NCBI GenBank assembly: GCA_016841425.1
Contig: JAENZE010000012.1
Location: 1-64,000 of the forward strand
Reading direction: 5' to 3'
DNA length: 64,000 bases
Source: Syntrophomonas sp.
GTDB lineage: Bacteria > Bacillota > Syntrophomonadia > Syntrophomonadales > Syntrophomonadaceae
This document shows positions 45,818 to 54,805 of this stretch, in pieces (position 1 is the stretch's first letter; every line of letters starts with the position of its first letter). The notes under the pieces were generated by a model. The model was given only the letters and a program-made list of their open reading frames with translations. It was not told where the DNA came from and searched no databases. Position numbers and translations under genes: made by a program.

Positions 45818-46147
45818 AATATTTCAACATATTTGCATGAGATTAGATTTGAAGGCTGCCGTACTGGCAGCCTTGGGTATTTCATGGCTTAGCTTCATCT
45901 GATAATTAATTACTGATCATAAATTTGATACCTCAGCTTTAGCAGCCTTTGCTGTCCAGCAGGAATATTACAAAGAATAAATGGACTCATATACAAATAT
46001 ATATGCAATATAATATGCTGCCGCTCTTTATGCAATCCGGGCAGCCTTATCAAGAGCAATCACCTGGTGTTCGCCGGTGGTTGTTTTTCTTGTATTTAGA
46101 GGGCCTGTCTCGGCCTGCTGCGGGGTACCCGGGCAGTAAATAGGAGG
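45818..46147. other. Intergenic region with terminator
   Basis: AAGGCTGCC (45852-45860) and GGCAGCCTT (45866-45874) form a hairpin soon after the DUF1858 stop, followed by GGGTATTTC. The rest of this 330-base stretch has no supported gene; a 64-codon frame at 45949-46143 has no ribosome site or recognisable product. Confidence 0.6.
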
Positions 46148-47221
46148 TTGATAATTGTAAACGTGAATCTGAACCGGCTGGCAACTCGGATATCTATCCG
46201 GTTATTAACGGGATTGATAATTCTTCTTGCCAGTTGTTCCCCAGTATGGGGAGAAGAGCTGCCCCGAGGATCATATGGTATTAAGACTTCCAGCATGGTA
46301 TCACCTGCTAATGCCCAGAATGCAGTTCTGGCAGGAAAATATTTAAATGACACAGTAGTTGAGGCAGGAGAAATATTTTCCTATAACCAGACCGTTGGAC
46401 AGCGAACAGAACAGAGGGGTTTCATAGCCGGGTTGATTTCCAGCCGCTCCAAGCAAGCAGTGTACAGCATCGGCGGAGGGGTATGTACTACCGCCAGTAT
46501 ACTTCATCAGGCAGTTAAAGCTGCAGGGTTGGAAGTGATAGAGAGGCATAACCATGTATCTCCCACCAGTTATCTTCCCCAGGGAGAGGATGCTGCTATC
46601 TGGTATGGTGTAGAAGACTATCGGTTTCGCAATAATTTGGAAAACCCAATTCGAATCAATGCTGAGGTAATTGATGATGTTCTTACCATAAGCATTGCAG
46701 AACTCAAGCCTGATTACCGGGAGAAGCCAGAAGCAGTCGTCACGATTAACGGTCAGACTCTTAATAATTGCCCGGCAATACTTGTGGGTAATACTTTGAT
46801 GATTCCTGTAAGAGAAATAGTCCAGGTCCTGGGGGGAGAAATCTACTGGGATCAGGAAACCCGGCAGGTGTTTATCAAACACCAGTTATCATTTATTAAA
46901 CTGGAGATATCAGAGGATACTGCCATTATTAACGAAGAGCCGGTGATGCTGGAATCCAAGGTGTGGTTATGGAAGGGCAGAACCATAATTCCTGTTTCAT
47001 TTCTTGCCCGGGCTTTCGATGCTGCTGTAGAGATAGAATCGAGCAGTCAGCTAAGCATTATCATCAACAGCAATAATTCCGAAACAGAAAGCCAAACGGT
47101 TGATTCTGCGGCGTTACCCTTTTATCAGAGGTCAGTACTGGAGAAAGCAAAGGCCTTGGAGCCTATTTCCACAGCAGTTAAGTATATGGAACCTTTCTTT
47201 GGTGGTGGCACATCCTGGTGA
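46148..47221 (+). CDS. Secreted VanW-domain protein with copper-amine-oxidase-like stalk domain
   Basis: The start is uncertain. AGGAGG (46142-46147) abuts a TTG at 46148, and no ATG or GTG is well spaced; an ATT at 46154 is an option. The roughly 355-residue product has a signal peptide (RLLTGLIILLASCSPVWG). The VanW domain (about 50-200) has AGEIFSYNQTVG, GGGVCTTASILHQA, ERHNHVSPTSYLP and FRNNLENPI. A stalk domain (VTINGQTL, MIPVREIVQVLGG, IIPVSFLARAF) occupies residues about 200-310. It is probably attached to the envelope. It is a relative of the VanW protein at 31145-32632. Confidence 0.82.
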   Translation: MIIVNVNLNRLATRISIRLLTGLIILLASCSPVWGEELPRGSYGIKTSSMVSPANAQNAVLAGKYLNDTVVEAGEIFSYNQTVGQRTEQRGFIAGLISSRSKQAVYSIGGGVCTTASILHQAVKAAGLEVIERHNHVSPTSYLPQGEDAAIWYGVEDYRFRNNLENPIRINAEVIDDVLTISIAELKPDYREKPEAVVTINGQTLNNCPAILVGNTLMIPVREIVQVLGGEIYWDQETRQVFIKHQLSFIKLEISEDTAIINEEPVMLESKVWLWKGRTIIPVSFLARAFDAAVEIESSSQLSIIINSNNSETESQTVDSAALPFYQRSVLEKAKALEPISTAVKYMEPFFGGGTSW

Positions 47222-47227
47222 GATGTG

Positions 47228-47261
47228 ACCGCCCCGGGTTGATTTTATAATTCGGGGCGGT
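47228..47261 (+). terminator. Terminator after the VanW/stalk gene
   Basis: ACCGCCCCG (47228-47236) and CGGGGCGGT (47253-47261) form a 9-bp GC-rich stem. Confidence 0.75.
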
Positions 47262-47399
47262 TACTTATATTTCCATAGCATATCAGGCTAAAATGGGTTA
47301 CTTTTACGAAGAGCTATTATTTAATTTATAAATATGGCTCATAAAAGGTATTAATGTGATACTTGTCTAATTAATAGAGTTACGGGAGGGGATAAAAAG

Positions 47400-48563
47400 A
47401 TGGTTGTAATCTCAGTTATTATCATAGCTGTGTTAGTAGGAATTATTGGCACAGCAGATTGTTTTGCCAGACCGGGAAGGTACAAAGAGTCAGTGATTTC
47501 CGTAACTCTGATCGCTGTTTTGTTTATGGGAGGTTGTGGTGGACAGGCAGACGGAGGGCCTGATCAGCAGGACGGAGACGGGCAGCAATTGGAAGTTCAC
47601 TTTATAGACGTAGGGCAGGGAGACAGCATTTTGGTAAAAAACGGTGATCTTGCCATGCTCATTGACACGGGCACCAGGGACAATAGTATCAAGTTAAAAA
47701 AATACCTGGACGGGCAGGGAATTACAAAATTCGAATATATAATAGGAACCAATGCACTTAAAGATCATATTGGAGGAATGAGTGATCTGGTTGAAAGCTA
47801 CGAGTTAAACTGGTTTATTTTACCCCGGATAGAAGGTCTTAATCAGATCTATAAAGATCTGCAGATGAAATTGCTGGTCAGGTATATTAAACCTATGATA
47901 GCAGAACCGGGGAAATGCTATCCATTAGGAGATGCCAGTTTTACCATCCTGGCTCCATGCAGAAGCAGTTATGAACAAATTGCTGATTACTCCATAGTTA
48001 TTAAATTAGAATACGGAGACACCTCATTTTTATTCAGCAGTGATGCGGGAAGTATATCTGAACAGGAGATGCTGGATATGGAATTCGATTTATCTGCTAA
48101 TGTGCTTAAACTGGGAAGACATGGCAGCAGTTCCTCCACCATGGATGAATTCCTGCAAGCAGTAAATCCTGATTCAGCCGTTATAAGTGTTGGTAAAGAC
48201 AATCCCTATTTGCACCCGCATATGGCAACTATGCTCAAATTAAAAGAAAACAATATTGCTGTGTATCGTACCGATGAACAGGGCTCAATTGTCGCATTAT
48301 CAGATGGGAAGAATATTACTTTTAAAGCTGAGCCGGGCAGTTATACCTGGCCGGAAATGATAGTCACTGAGAATGCCAGCGAAGAAGTTTTAGAACCGGA
48401 GGGTACGGATGAGGCAGAACTAAAGAATACGGTATTTGTCAATGAAAACAGCAACAAATATCATACTGAAGGCTGCAGTTTCTTGGAAGAGAAAGCAGTG
48501 GAGATTAGCAAGGAAGAAGCTTTAGAAGCAGGATATGAACCCTGCCTGTTATGCAAGCCCTAA
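47400..48563 (+). CDS. ComEC-like MBL-fold lipoprotein with degenerate metal site
   Basis: The ATG follows GGGAGGGG. The 387-residue protein has two N-terminal hydrophobic segments, the second ending in a lipobox (MGGC, near residue 46). A ComEC/Rec2-type metallo-beta-lactamase fold follows: EVHFIDVGQGDSILV, MLIDTGTRD, FLFSSDAG, LGRHGSSSSTM. The usual HPHADH is NALKDH, so both early metal histidines are lost, and the HHG of LKVGHHGS is RHG. It may not bind metal at those sites. A C-terminal YHTEGCSFLEE...CLLCKP segment resembles the Ada-type zinc domain appended to many ComEC-like proteins. Confidence 0.8.
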   Translation: MVVISVIIIAVLVGIIGTADCFARPGRYKESVISVTLIAVLFMGGCGGQADGGPDQQDGDGQQLEVHFIDVGQGDSILVKNGDLAMLIDTGTRDNSIKLKKYLDGQGITKFEYIIGTNALKDHIGGMSDLVESYELNWFILPRIEGLNQIYKDLQMKLLVRYIKPMIAEPGKCYPLGDASFTILAPCRSSYEQIADYSIVIKLEYGDTSFLFSSDAGSISEQEMLDMEFDLSANVLKLGRHGSSSSTMDEFLQAVNPDSAVISVGKDNPYLHPHMATMLKLKENNIAVYRTDEQGSIVALSDGKNITFKAEPGSYTWPEMIVTENASEEVLEPEGTDEAELKNTVFVNENSNKYHTEGCSFLEEKAVEISKEEALEAGYEPCLLCKP

Positions 48564-48686
48564 ATTGCCACGATGGACACGGTTAGTAATGTTAAGGGGA
48601 TTTAGGAAACAGCGGCAGGTTGCTCTTATCCTCCTAAATTTTCTGAAACGCTCAGGTGAGATTGCATCTATATAGCCTGATGTACA

Positions 48687-49340
48687 TTATAGATACTTGC
48701 TCCCCTCTCTTACGCTTAACGGGTGCAGGTGGTTGGTGTTAATAAAGTCCTGGACCCAGGTCCGGTTAGTTTTTGAGTATTCCCTCAAGGCCCAGCCGAT
48801 GGCTTTATTGATAAAAAACTCTTTCGTATCGTTATTTTCGAGAATAATTCTCCTTAAGAGCTCGCTGTCAGTGAGCTCTTTGTATTTTAATTGAAATAAA
48901 ATCGCGCTGCGGGCCAGCCAGATATCTTCTGATACTGCCCATCTTAATATGTACTCATTTATCAGTTCTGGAAAGCGCCGGCACATATCTCCCACCAGTT
49001 TATCGGCAATGGCATCCACCGTATCCCACCATGATTTACCGGTAATCAATCCTTCAATTTTTTTCAGATCACTCTTTTGCAGGTTCTGCTTAAGTGCGAT
49101 GAGATAATCCATTGCCAGGTATTGATACTCCCGCTCAGGCAGATCCCAGCATTCATTAACAAAATCCCAATCTATTGGGCCGGTTTTCTTAGCGCTCTTT
49201 ATAAATTCCTTCTGCAGCCTGTTTCTCTCGGGTCGGGTCAGACCCAGGAAAGGAAATTTGTTCTTCATATATGCCGCCATAGCCTCAGCTTTGATTGGAT
49301 CCCTTGAAACCCGAAATTCGCTGATAATATTGCTATTCAT
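48687..49340 (-). CDS. DNA alkylation repair protein (AlkD-like HEAT-repeat)
   Basis: The ATG follows AGAGGTT. The 217-residue all-helical protein shows AlkD family features: KAEAMAAYMKNKFPFLGL, RPERNRLQKEF, WDLPEREYQYLAMDYL, and the WWDTVDAIADKLVG and WLARSAILFQL segments that line the DNA-binding groove. AlkD glycosylases excise N3- and N7-alkylpurines without flipping the base. No other repair gene is adjacent. Confidence 0.9.
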   Translation of the reverse strand: MNSNIISEFRVSRDPIKAEAMAAYMKNKFPFLGLTRPERNRLQKEFIKSAKKTGPIDWDFVNECWDLPEREYQYLAMDYLIALKQNLQKSDLKKIEGLITGKSWWDTVDAIADKLVGDMCRRFPELINEYILRWAVSEDIWLARSAILFQLKYKELTDSELLRRIILENNDTKEFFINKAIGWALREYSKTNRTWVQDFINTNHLHPLSVREGSKYL

Positions 49341-49414
49341 TTACCAACCTCTTTAACCTTTTTATAGATATTATAATAATTATCAGCATTTCTATCTATG
49401 TCAAGGTATATGCA

Positions 49415-50365
49415 CTAATTTATTAAATCCAGGAGATAAGCATATCCTTCTCTCTCCATATCTTCTTTGGGGATAAAGCGCAGGGATGCGCTGTTAATGC
49501 AGTAGCGCTGTCCGCCTGATTCCCTGGGACCATCGTTGAACACATGCCCAAGATGTGCGTTCCCCACTCGGCTTCTTACTTCGGTCCGCAGCATACCGTG
49601 GGTAATATCCCTCTTTTTATGCAAAACATTGGGGTCGATGGGCTTGGAGAAACTAGGCCAACCACATCCCGATTCAAATTTATCGGCAGAAGTAAATAAC
49701 GGTTCACCGGTAGTTACATCAACATAAATACCCGGCTGGAAAGACTGCCAGTACTCGTTCCGGAACGGGGGCTCAGTGCCGTTTTTCTGCGTAACCTCAT
49801 ATTGGGTTTTGCTGAGAGTCTGCTTCAGCGTTTCAGGGTCCGGTACCTGGTAACCCGCCGGATTTATCACCGCACCTGCTGCCTGCTCAAACTTATCTCT
49901 TCCTATATGGCAATAACCACCCGGGTTTTTATCAAGATATTTCTGGTGATACTCTTCTGCCGGACAAAAATTCTCCAACTCCTTAACTTCGATAGCAACA
50001 GGTTTTTTATAGCGCTTTTGCAGCTGCCCAATGGAATGTTCAATCACCGGCAGGTCATCCTCGTTAACATAGTAAATGCCCGTACGATACTGAACTCCGA
50101 TATCTGCTCCCTGACGGTTGAGCGAAAGCGGGTCAATAGCTTTATAATATAATTCCAGCAGGAATTCCAGCGGCACAATTCCTGGATCATATATAATCTG
50201 CACAGTCTCAGCATGTCCGGTTTTTTTATGGCAAACATCCTCGTAGCTGGGATTCTCAGTACTGCCATTGGCATAACCCACCCGAGTGGACTGAACCCCG
50301 TGTATGGAGGCCATATATTTTTCCAAACCCCAGAAGCAGCCCCCGGCCAGATAAATTTCAGACAT
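49415..50365 (-). CDS. msrAB: Fused peptide methionine sulfoxide reductase MsrA/MsrB
   Basis: The start is the ATG at 50363-50365, eight bases after AAGGAGGG; the in-frame ATG seven codons upstream overlaps that site. The 316-residue protein has MsrA first (catalytic C10 in AGGCFWG, then [11 protein letters not shown]-like and EEYHQKYL segments). MsrB follows (about 170-316) with [20 protein letters not shown] and the catalytic Cys in RYCINSASL. The MsrB zinc CxxC pairs are absent. It repairs both S- and R-methionine sulfoxide. Confidence 0.96.
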   Translation of the reverse strand: MSEIYLAGGCFWGLEKYMASIHGVQSTRVGYANGSTENPSYEDVCHKKTGHAETVQIIYDPGIVPLEFLLELYYKAIDPLSLNRQGADIGVQYRTGIYYVNEDDLPVIEHSIGQLQKRYKKPVAIEVKELENFCPAEEYHQKYLDKNPGGYCHIGRDKFEQAAGAVINPAGYQVPDPETLKQTLSKTQYEVTQKNGTEPPFRNEYWQSFQPGIYVDVTTGEPLFTSADKFESGCGWPSFSKPIDPNVLHKKRDITHGMLRTEVRSRVGNAHLGHVFNDGPRESGGQRYCINSASLRFIPKEDMEREGYAYLLDLIN

Positions 50366-50472
50366 ATTTTCGCCCTCCTTATCCATATTTCAAGTTTCGA
50401 GCTGTGTAATAACAAACTCCTTATTAGATTAGCTCGCGGTGCTGCCGATTATACATTTATGCAAGTTTGGTA

Positions 50473-51015
50473 TCAACCCCGGCCCCCTGATATAAAAGTC
50501 ATGGATATGGTTTTAACAGTCAGGGCTATGGATTCAATTAATATGGCTGCCGCAAATAATAATGCTATCATACCCAGACCTTGCTGACGGCCCAGGGCAG
50601 TGTTTACAGATCCGTACTGGAAGGTTGCTATCATCCCTGCCAGGGTGAGGTTTATAATCATAACACCCAGTACGGTAGCAGTCCGTATCCCCTCTAATTT
50701 TTCTCTTCCCAACCTTTCCTTGTGCTGTTTAGGCAGATTTATATATCGGCCTGGATCGTCGGGCCGGATGATAAAAAAGTAGTTCAGCAAAAACATGGAC
50801 AACCACACCGCAGCCCCAACCAGAGGCAAGGCAAAGACTGACCAGATTCCTTTGGTCGACCAGGCATCCGGGGTGCCGGTCAGGCCAAAGTGGGTTGGAA
50901 CCTGCTCAGGAAGAAGAGGATAATACTCCCATGTATATGTAAAGGCGAATATAAGCATTGCTATTGGGATCAGTTCCAGCCCGGGAGGGTAGAAACGTTC
51001 AATTTTATTCCACAT
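50473..51015 (-). CDS. DUF1648-domain membrane protein
   Basis: The start is the ATG at 51013-51015 after GAGGAGG; the frame is open 36 codons upstream without a ribosome site. The 180-residue protein has about four membrane helices. After the first comes YPLLPEQVPTHFGLTGTPDAW, the conserved DUF1648 loop (also seen in SdpI-like proteins). It differs from SdpI in lacking the C-terminal half. Function is unknown. Confidence 0.8.
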   Translation of the reverse strand: MWNKIERFYPPGLELIPIAMLIFAFTYTWEYYPLLPEQVPTHFGLTGTPDAWSTKGIWSVFALPLVGAAVWLSMFLLNYFFIIRPDDPGRYINLPKQHKERLGREKLEGIRTATVLGVMIINLTLAGMIATFQYGSVNTALGRQQGLGMIALLFAAAILIESIALTVKTISMTFISGGRG

Positions 51016-51159
51016 CGAGTTTTTCCTCCTCATTTTAAGTGTAATATAAATTATTTCAGTTGTTGAAAGCTTTAAGGTATATAATTCAATATATATTTGA
51101 TTTAATTCATATACTAACACCATAATAATAAAAAAGGAAAAATCAGGAGGTGTTTTTTC

Positions 51160-51741
51160 ATGAATACTTTACTAGTATATGCTCATCCCAATCCGCTGAG
51201 CTTTAACGCAGCACTGGCCAAAGTAGTGCAGGAAGAGATCAGCAAGCTGGGTGGCCCGATAAAGGTCAAAGACCTGTATGCGATGAATTTCAACCCGGTA
51301 CTTAGTGAGAAGGATTTTCAGGGCTACCATACCGGTCAGGTGGGTGAAGATGTTAAACAGGAGCAGGCCGATGTAGCCTGGGCAGACCTGGTAATCCTGC
51401 TGGGGCCGGTCTGGTGGCATTCGGTTCCAGCTATTATGAAAGGTTATATCGACCGGGTTTTCTCCATCGGTTTTGCTTACAAGTATACCCGCCAGGGGCC
51501 GGAAGGCTTGCTTAAGGGCAAGAAGGGCCTGCTTATCACCACTTCCGGATCCGACCAGAAAGCCGCCGAGAAAACTGGAATGCTTACCACTCTGCAAAAT
51601 TCGTTGGCCGGCGCAACTTTTGGTTTTACCGGCTTTCAAGAATATAAACATCATAATTTCTTTGCCGTACCCACAGTAAGTGATGAGGAAAGAAAACAGA
51701 TGCTTACCGACATGAGAGAACTGATAAAAAACTTCGCTTAA
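51160..51741 (+). CDS. NAD(P)H oxidoreductase, flavodoxin-like fold (KefF/MdaB type)
   Basis: The ATG follows TCAGGAGGTG. The 193-residue protein has the quinone-reductase-like flavodoxin fold: LLVYAHPNPLSFNAAL for the FMN phosphate, ILLGPVWWHSVPAIMKGYIDRV around the flavin ring, and a GLLITTSGSD strand. It reduces quinones or related compounds, or serves as an ancillary unit of potassium efflux systems. No Kef transporter is nearby. Confidence 0.9.
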   Translation: MNTLLVYAHPNPLSFNAALAKVVQEEISKLGGPIKVKDLYAMNFNPVLSEKDFQGYHTGQVGEDVKQEQADVAWADLVILLGPVWWHSVPAIMKGYIDRVFSIGFAYKYTRQGPEGLLKGKKGLLITTSGSDQKAAEKTGMLTTLQNSLAGATFGFTGFQEYKHHNFFAVPTVSDEERKQMLTDMRELIKNFA

Positions 51742-51748
51742 AATAGGA

Positions 51749-51783
51749 AGGGGACACGGGGGAATAATTCTCCTGTGTCCTTT
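51749..51783 (+). terminator. REP-like hairpin/terminator after the oxidoreductase gene
   Basis: GGGGACACGGG around 51751-51760 pairs with TCCTGTGTCC (51771-51780), followed by TTTAG. The core resembles the GGGGACACGG repeat family at 23603. Confidence 0.65.
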
Positions 51784-52031
51784 AGTTTTCAGATAAAGTG
51801 ATAGAATTAAAATTCTCCTGCCTATGCGAAGTAATAGCGCCCCGGGACAGTGTCAAAACCTATCACCTTCAAAATTCCAAATCTATTTATAGCGTGTCTT
51901 ATGAGTACCACGGATAACCAAGCTACTGCCCAAAAAGGGCGAGGGAAGGTTCAGGGAGTATTCTGTGTTCATATTATAAAGATTAGATAAATATTATTAA
52001 CAAAACCTGCTTTGAGGATGGGGGCCTGTTA

Positions 52032-52880
52032 ATGATATTTGCCAGTCGCTTTCTGCGTTTAGAAGATCCGCCTATGCAGGGACCGGATGTAATAGATCTG
52101 CAGGAAGAATTGAAAAGAATCGGTTTGTATCTGGGCGCAGTGGATGGCTCTTTCGGTAAAGTTACCCAGGCAGCGGTGATACAGTTCCAGCTGAGCATTT
52201 CCCAGCCGGCTGATGGGGTGGTGGGGCCGGATACCTGGAATCAGCTTGCTTTGAGAAACATTCACCAGCCAGTGATCGCAGCGCTTACTGCTTATGATCT
52301 GCCCAATATCTATATTGACACAGTAAAGAGAAGACTAAAATTCAGCTCCGCCAGTCTTAACAAGACTTACAAAGTAGCAGTAGGCAAACCAAGTACGCCC
52401 AGCCCCCTGGGCAACTGGGTAATCGTGCAGAAGGCCCTTAATCCAGGCGGACCTTTCGGAGTGCGCTGGATGAGGCTTAGTGTACCATGGGGAGGTTATG
52501 GCATCCATGGCACCAATAATCCTAAATCGATAGGCAGAGCGGTCAGCCATGGCTGTATAAGAATGTACAACGAAGATGTCATCGAAGTCTATAATCGCAC
52601 CCCGATCGGCACCCCGGTAACTATAGTCGGCAGATCTTATGCAGATCGGAATATGAAATTAGGGGACAGTGGTTCCGATGTAGCACAGGTGCAAAGAATG
52701 TTAAAGAAACTGGGTTATTACAAGTCCAAAATAGATAGTAATTTTGGCCCGCTTACCGAGCAGGCAGTGAAGCGCTTTCAGGCCGATAACAACCTGCAGA
52801 TCGATGGCATAGTAGGCCCGCGGACTATATATGAACTGCAGAAAGCGTATGCAATAGCCCAAAATCATCAGCAGCCTTAA
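52032..52880 (+). CDS. L,D-transpeptidase (YkuD) with two peptidoglycan-binding domains
   Basis: The 282-residue protein is built as PG_binding_1 (about 15-75, [20 protein letters not shown]), YkuD catalytic domain (about 90-205) and a second PG_binding_1 (about 212-275, [20 protein letters not shown]). The catalytic motif is [10 protein letters not shown]...SHGCIRM with the nucleophilic Cys. No signal peptide is evident at the N-terminus, which is common in spore-former YkuD proteins thought to act in the cortex or to be released otherwise. It makes 3-3 peptide crosslinks. Confidence 0.93.
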   Translation: MIFASRFLRLEDPPMQGPDVIDLQEELKRIGLYLGAVDGSFGKVTQAAVIQFQLSISQPADGVVGPDTWNQLALRNIHQPVIAALTAYDLPNIYIDTVKRRLKFSSASLNKTYKVAVGKPSTPSPLGNWVIVQKALNPGGPFGVRWMRLSVPWGGYGIHGTNNPKSIGRAVSHGCIRMYNEDVIEVYNRTPIGTPVTIVGRSYADRNMKLGDSGSDVAQVQRMLKKLGYYKSKIDSNFGPLTEQAVKRFQADNNLQIDGIVGPRTIYELQKAYAIAQNHQQP

Positions 52881-52913
52881 TAAAAAAAACATATATCTTG
52901 ATTAGCAATATGA

Positions 52914-53798
52914 TTAGCTATGAAGGGTCTGCCATAGCATTTTGTTGTCCATTATTACGCAGTCCAGTTTGCCCTCATCATGCAGGTAGGACAGGTAAGA
53001 CCGGACGGTACTCCCCACCAGTACATACTGGTTGAAATCCATGGTCAATTCATAGACATTAAAAATAGCCTGCAGAATATCTTCAAAACCGGTTGCATCC
53101 TTACAGATTGAAAGTATCCGGTCAATTATTTCATAAACTTTATCCCGGTTGGCCTTTGCCAGCGGCCGGATGTCTTCGCAGGCATCGGCATGGGCGGGAA
53201 TAAACAGTCTGGCCTGCAGCTGCTCCACCTGCTCCAGGGTATCCAGAAATGCTCTGACATCATAGATGAATGACAGATGGTATTTGCTGATGATGTTTTC
53301 GCTGAAAACACAATCGGCCAGAAAGTAAACATCATCCGAAGTCTTTAATCCTATCATATCAAGGTAATGGCCGCCCAGCTTAATGTATTCCAGGCCGTCC
53401 GGCAGATATTCATCGATACTATGGGTGGGATCACTGGCATTGGCCATCAGAAACTTGTTGCGCAGCTCTTTAAAGGGGTAGCCTCCATATAAGAATGAGG
53501 GTTCCAGCATAGGGAACCGGGCGATAGTATTTTCAATTACCGTGGAAATGATCTGGCAGCCGGTTCTCTGCTGCAGAAACTTGTTCCCACCTATATGGTC
53601 GGCATTAGAATGAGTATTGATTATCCCTTTCAGGTTCCAATCATTGTTTTTAAGAACCCGTAAAATCTTCCGGCCTGCTTCCTTATCATTGCCGCTGTCC
53701 ACCAGATAGACGTCGTTATGGCTTACTTTATAGACTCCCACCTTGGCCGGGCATTCAATATAGTAGGTCCGTTCTCCCACCTGTATCAATTCGTACAT
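52914..53798 (-). CDS. MBL-fold protein, paralog with HxNxDH metal motif
   Basis: The ATG follows GGGAGA. The 294-residue protein is a paralog of the MBL hydrolase at 17208-18092. In place of HxHxDH it has THSNADHIGG, so the second metal histidine is Asn. LGGHYLDMIG also replaces PGHSLGH, with the third-ligand His kept. LADCVFS and FIPAHAD are present. It may bind one metal or have changed specificity. Confidence 0.75.
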   Translation of the reverse strand: MYELIQVGERTYYIECPAKVGVYKVSHNDVYLVDSGNDKEAGRKILRVLKNNDWNLKGIINTHSNADHIGGNKFLQQRTGCQIISTVIENTIARFPMLEPSFLYGGYPFKELRNKFLMANASDPTHSIDEYLPDGLEYIKLGGHYLDMIGLKTSDDVYFLADCVFSENIISKYHLSFIYDVRAFLDTLEQVEQLQARLFIPAHADACEDIRPLAKANRDKVYEIIDRILSICKDATGFEDILQAIFNVYELTMDFNQYVLVGSTVRSYLSYLHDEGKLDCVIMDNKMLWQTLHS

Positions 53799-53963
53799 GG
53801 CATTCTCCCATCCTTACAGATTTAATCGGTATTTCTTACCTGGTAGTATATCACTTTATGATAAATCAATGAATAACACCGGCTAACCTCCTAAACGGGC
53901 CTTGATAAATGCTCATTATTTAGATAAAATATTGCTATAAATATTGAGCAGAGGGGTGGCGTT

Positions 53964-54236
53964 ATGCCTAAAATCAGGCCTATATCTGACTTGCGAAACA
54001 ATGCCAACGACATTTCGGAAATTTGTCATCAGACCAGAGAACCTATATTTATCACCAAAAATGGTGTGGGTGATATGGTAGTAATGAGCATGGAAACCTA
54101 TGAACGCCAGCAGGCGCTTATTAATCTGTACGTTAAACTAGCAGAAGCTGAGGAAGAAATCCTGAATGGTGCAGAAGGTGAGGATTTCTTTGAAGTGGCC
54201 AAACGCTTGAGGAATACGGTTCATGGACAACTATAA
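53964..54236 (+). CDS. Phd/YefM-family antitoxin
   Basis: The ATG follows GAGGGGTGG. The 90-residue protein has the Phd/YefM opening (IRPISDLRNNANDISEIC) and PIFITKNGVGDMVVMSMETYE, the dimerisation and DNA-binding fold. The helical C-terminus should wrap the toxin. It overlaps the toxin gene by 14 bases, the standard type II order of antitoxin first. It probably represses its own promoter. Confidence 0.92.
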   Translation: MPKIRPISDLRNNANDISEICHQTREPIFITKNGVGDMVVMSMETYERQQALINLYVKLAEAEEEILNGAEGEDFFEVAKRLRNTVHGQL

Positions 54237-54531
54237 TTTTAAGATAAGGATTTATCCTGCTGCCAAGCGGGATTTAGAAGACATTATTACTTATCTCAAC
54301 ACACTTTCACCAGATGCGGCTCTCCGGTACTATGACCTTCTCACAGAAAAAATTGGCAGCCTGGCCCAGATGCCGGAACGTTGCTCTTACGTGCGCAACG
54401 CTGCCTTAAAGGCCAAAGGATACCGCTTTATGGTGGTAGAAAATTACCTGGTCTTTTTTGTTGTTAAGGGTGACACCGTACAGATACGCCGCATTCTATA
54501 CGGAAAACGCAATTACGAATGGCTCCTTTAA
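54223..54531 (+). CDS. RelE/ParE-family toxin
   Basis: The 102-residue protein begins inside the antitoxin gene. It shows the RelE/ParE fold: KIRIYPAAKRDLEDIITYL, SPDAALRYYDLLTEKI, MPERCSYVRN, and the C-terminal strands YRFMVVENYLVFFVV and VQIRRILYGKRNYEWLL. Members either cut mRNA on the ribosome or poison gyrase; the sequence alone does not decide. It marks the left edge of the accessory region. Confidence 0.92.
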   Translation: MDNYNFKIRIYPAAKRDLEDIITYLNTLSPDAALRYYDLLTEKIGSLAQMPERCSYVRNAALKAKGYRFMVVENYLVFFVVKGDTVQIRRILYGKRNYEWLL

Positions 54532-54586
54532 CGCTTCCTGTCAGTTAAATATTTCTACCCCGCTTTCTCAAAACTAAGCAATGTAT

Positions 54587-54763
54587 TGATCAGCTTTCAA
54601 TAACCGCTGCAAACTGCTTTGGATTATGATTTGCCAGGAATTAAGGGTAAAATTATGCTCGTTATATATCTAAGCAAGTTTTGCGATTTATAATTGGATT
54701 ATATTTGTATGCAATGTATATGGGAGTATATTTAAAAAGGTGTTAATATCTATTAGGGGAATA
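54587..54763 (+). promoter_or_regulatory. Upstream region of SNF2 gene, homologous to 58266-58460
   Basis: Shared blocks with the region before the TrlF-like gene are AGCTTTCAA, TTATGctcGTTATAT, AAGnTTTnnnATTTATA, ATGTAT and GGTGTTAATATCTATTAGGGGAA (GGTGCTAATGTCTATTAGGGGAA in the other). They occur in the same order. The AT-rich middle may hold a promoter. Confidence 0.55.
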
Positions 54764-54805
54764 ATGAATCAAGCATCTTATCCAATAAGGAGTAGAAAAT
54801 GCTAA
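54764..54805 (+). CDS. Possible 13-aa leader peptide overlapping the SNF2 start
   Basis: An ATG follows TAGGGGAATA. The frame MNQASYPIRSRKC ends in TAA within ATGCTAA, whose ATG is the SNF2 start. Such an overlap would couple translation. Evidence is limited to the ribosome site and the overlap. Confidence 0.35.
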   Translation: MNQASYPIRSRKC

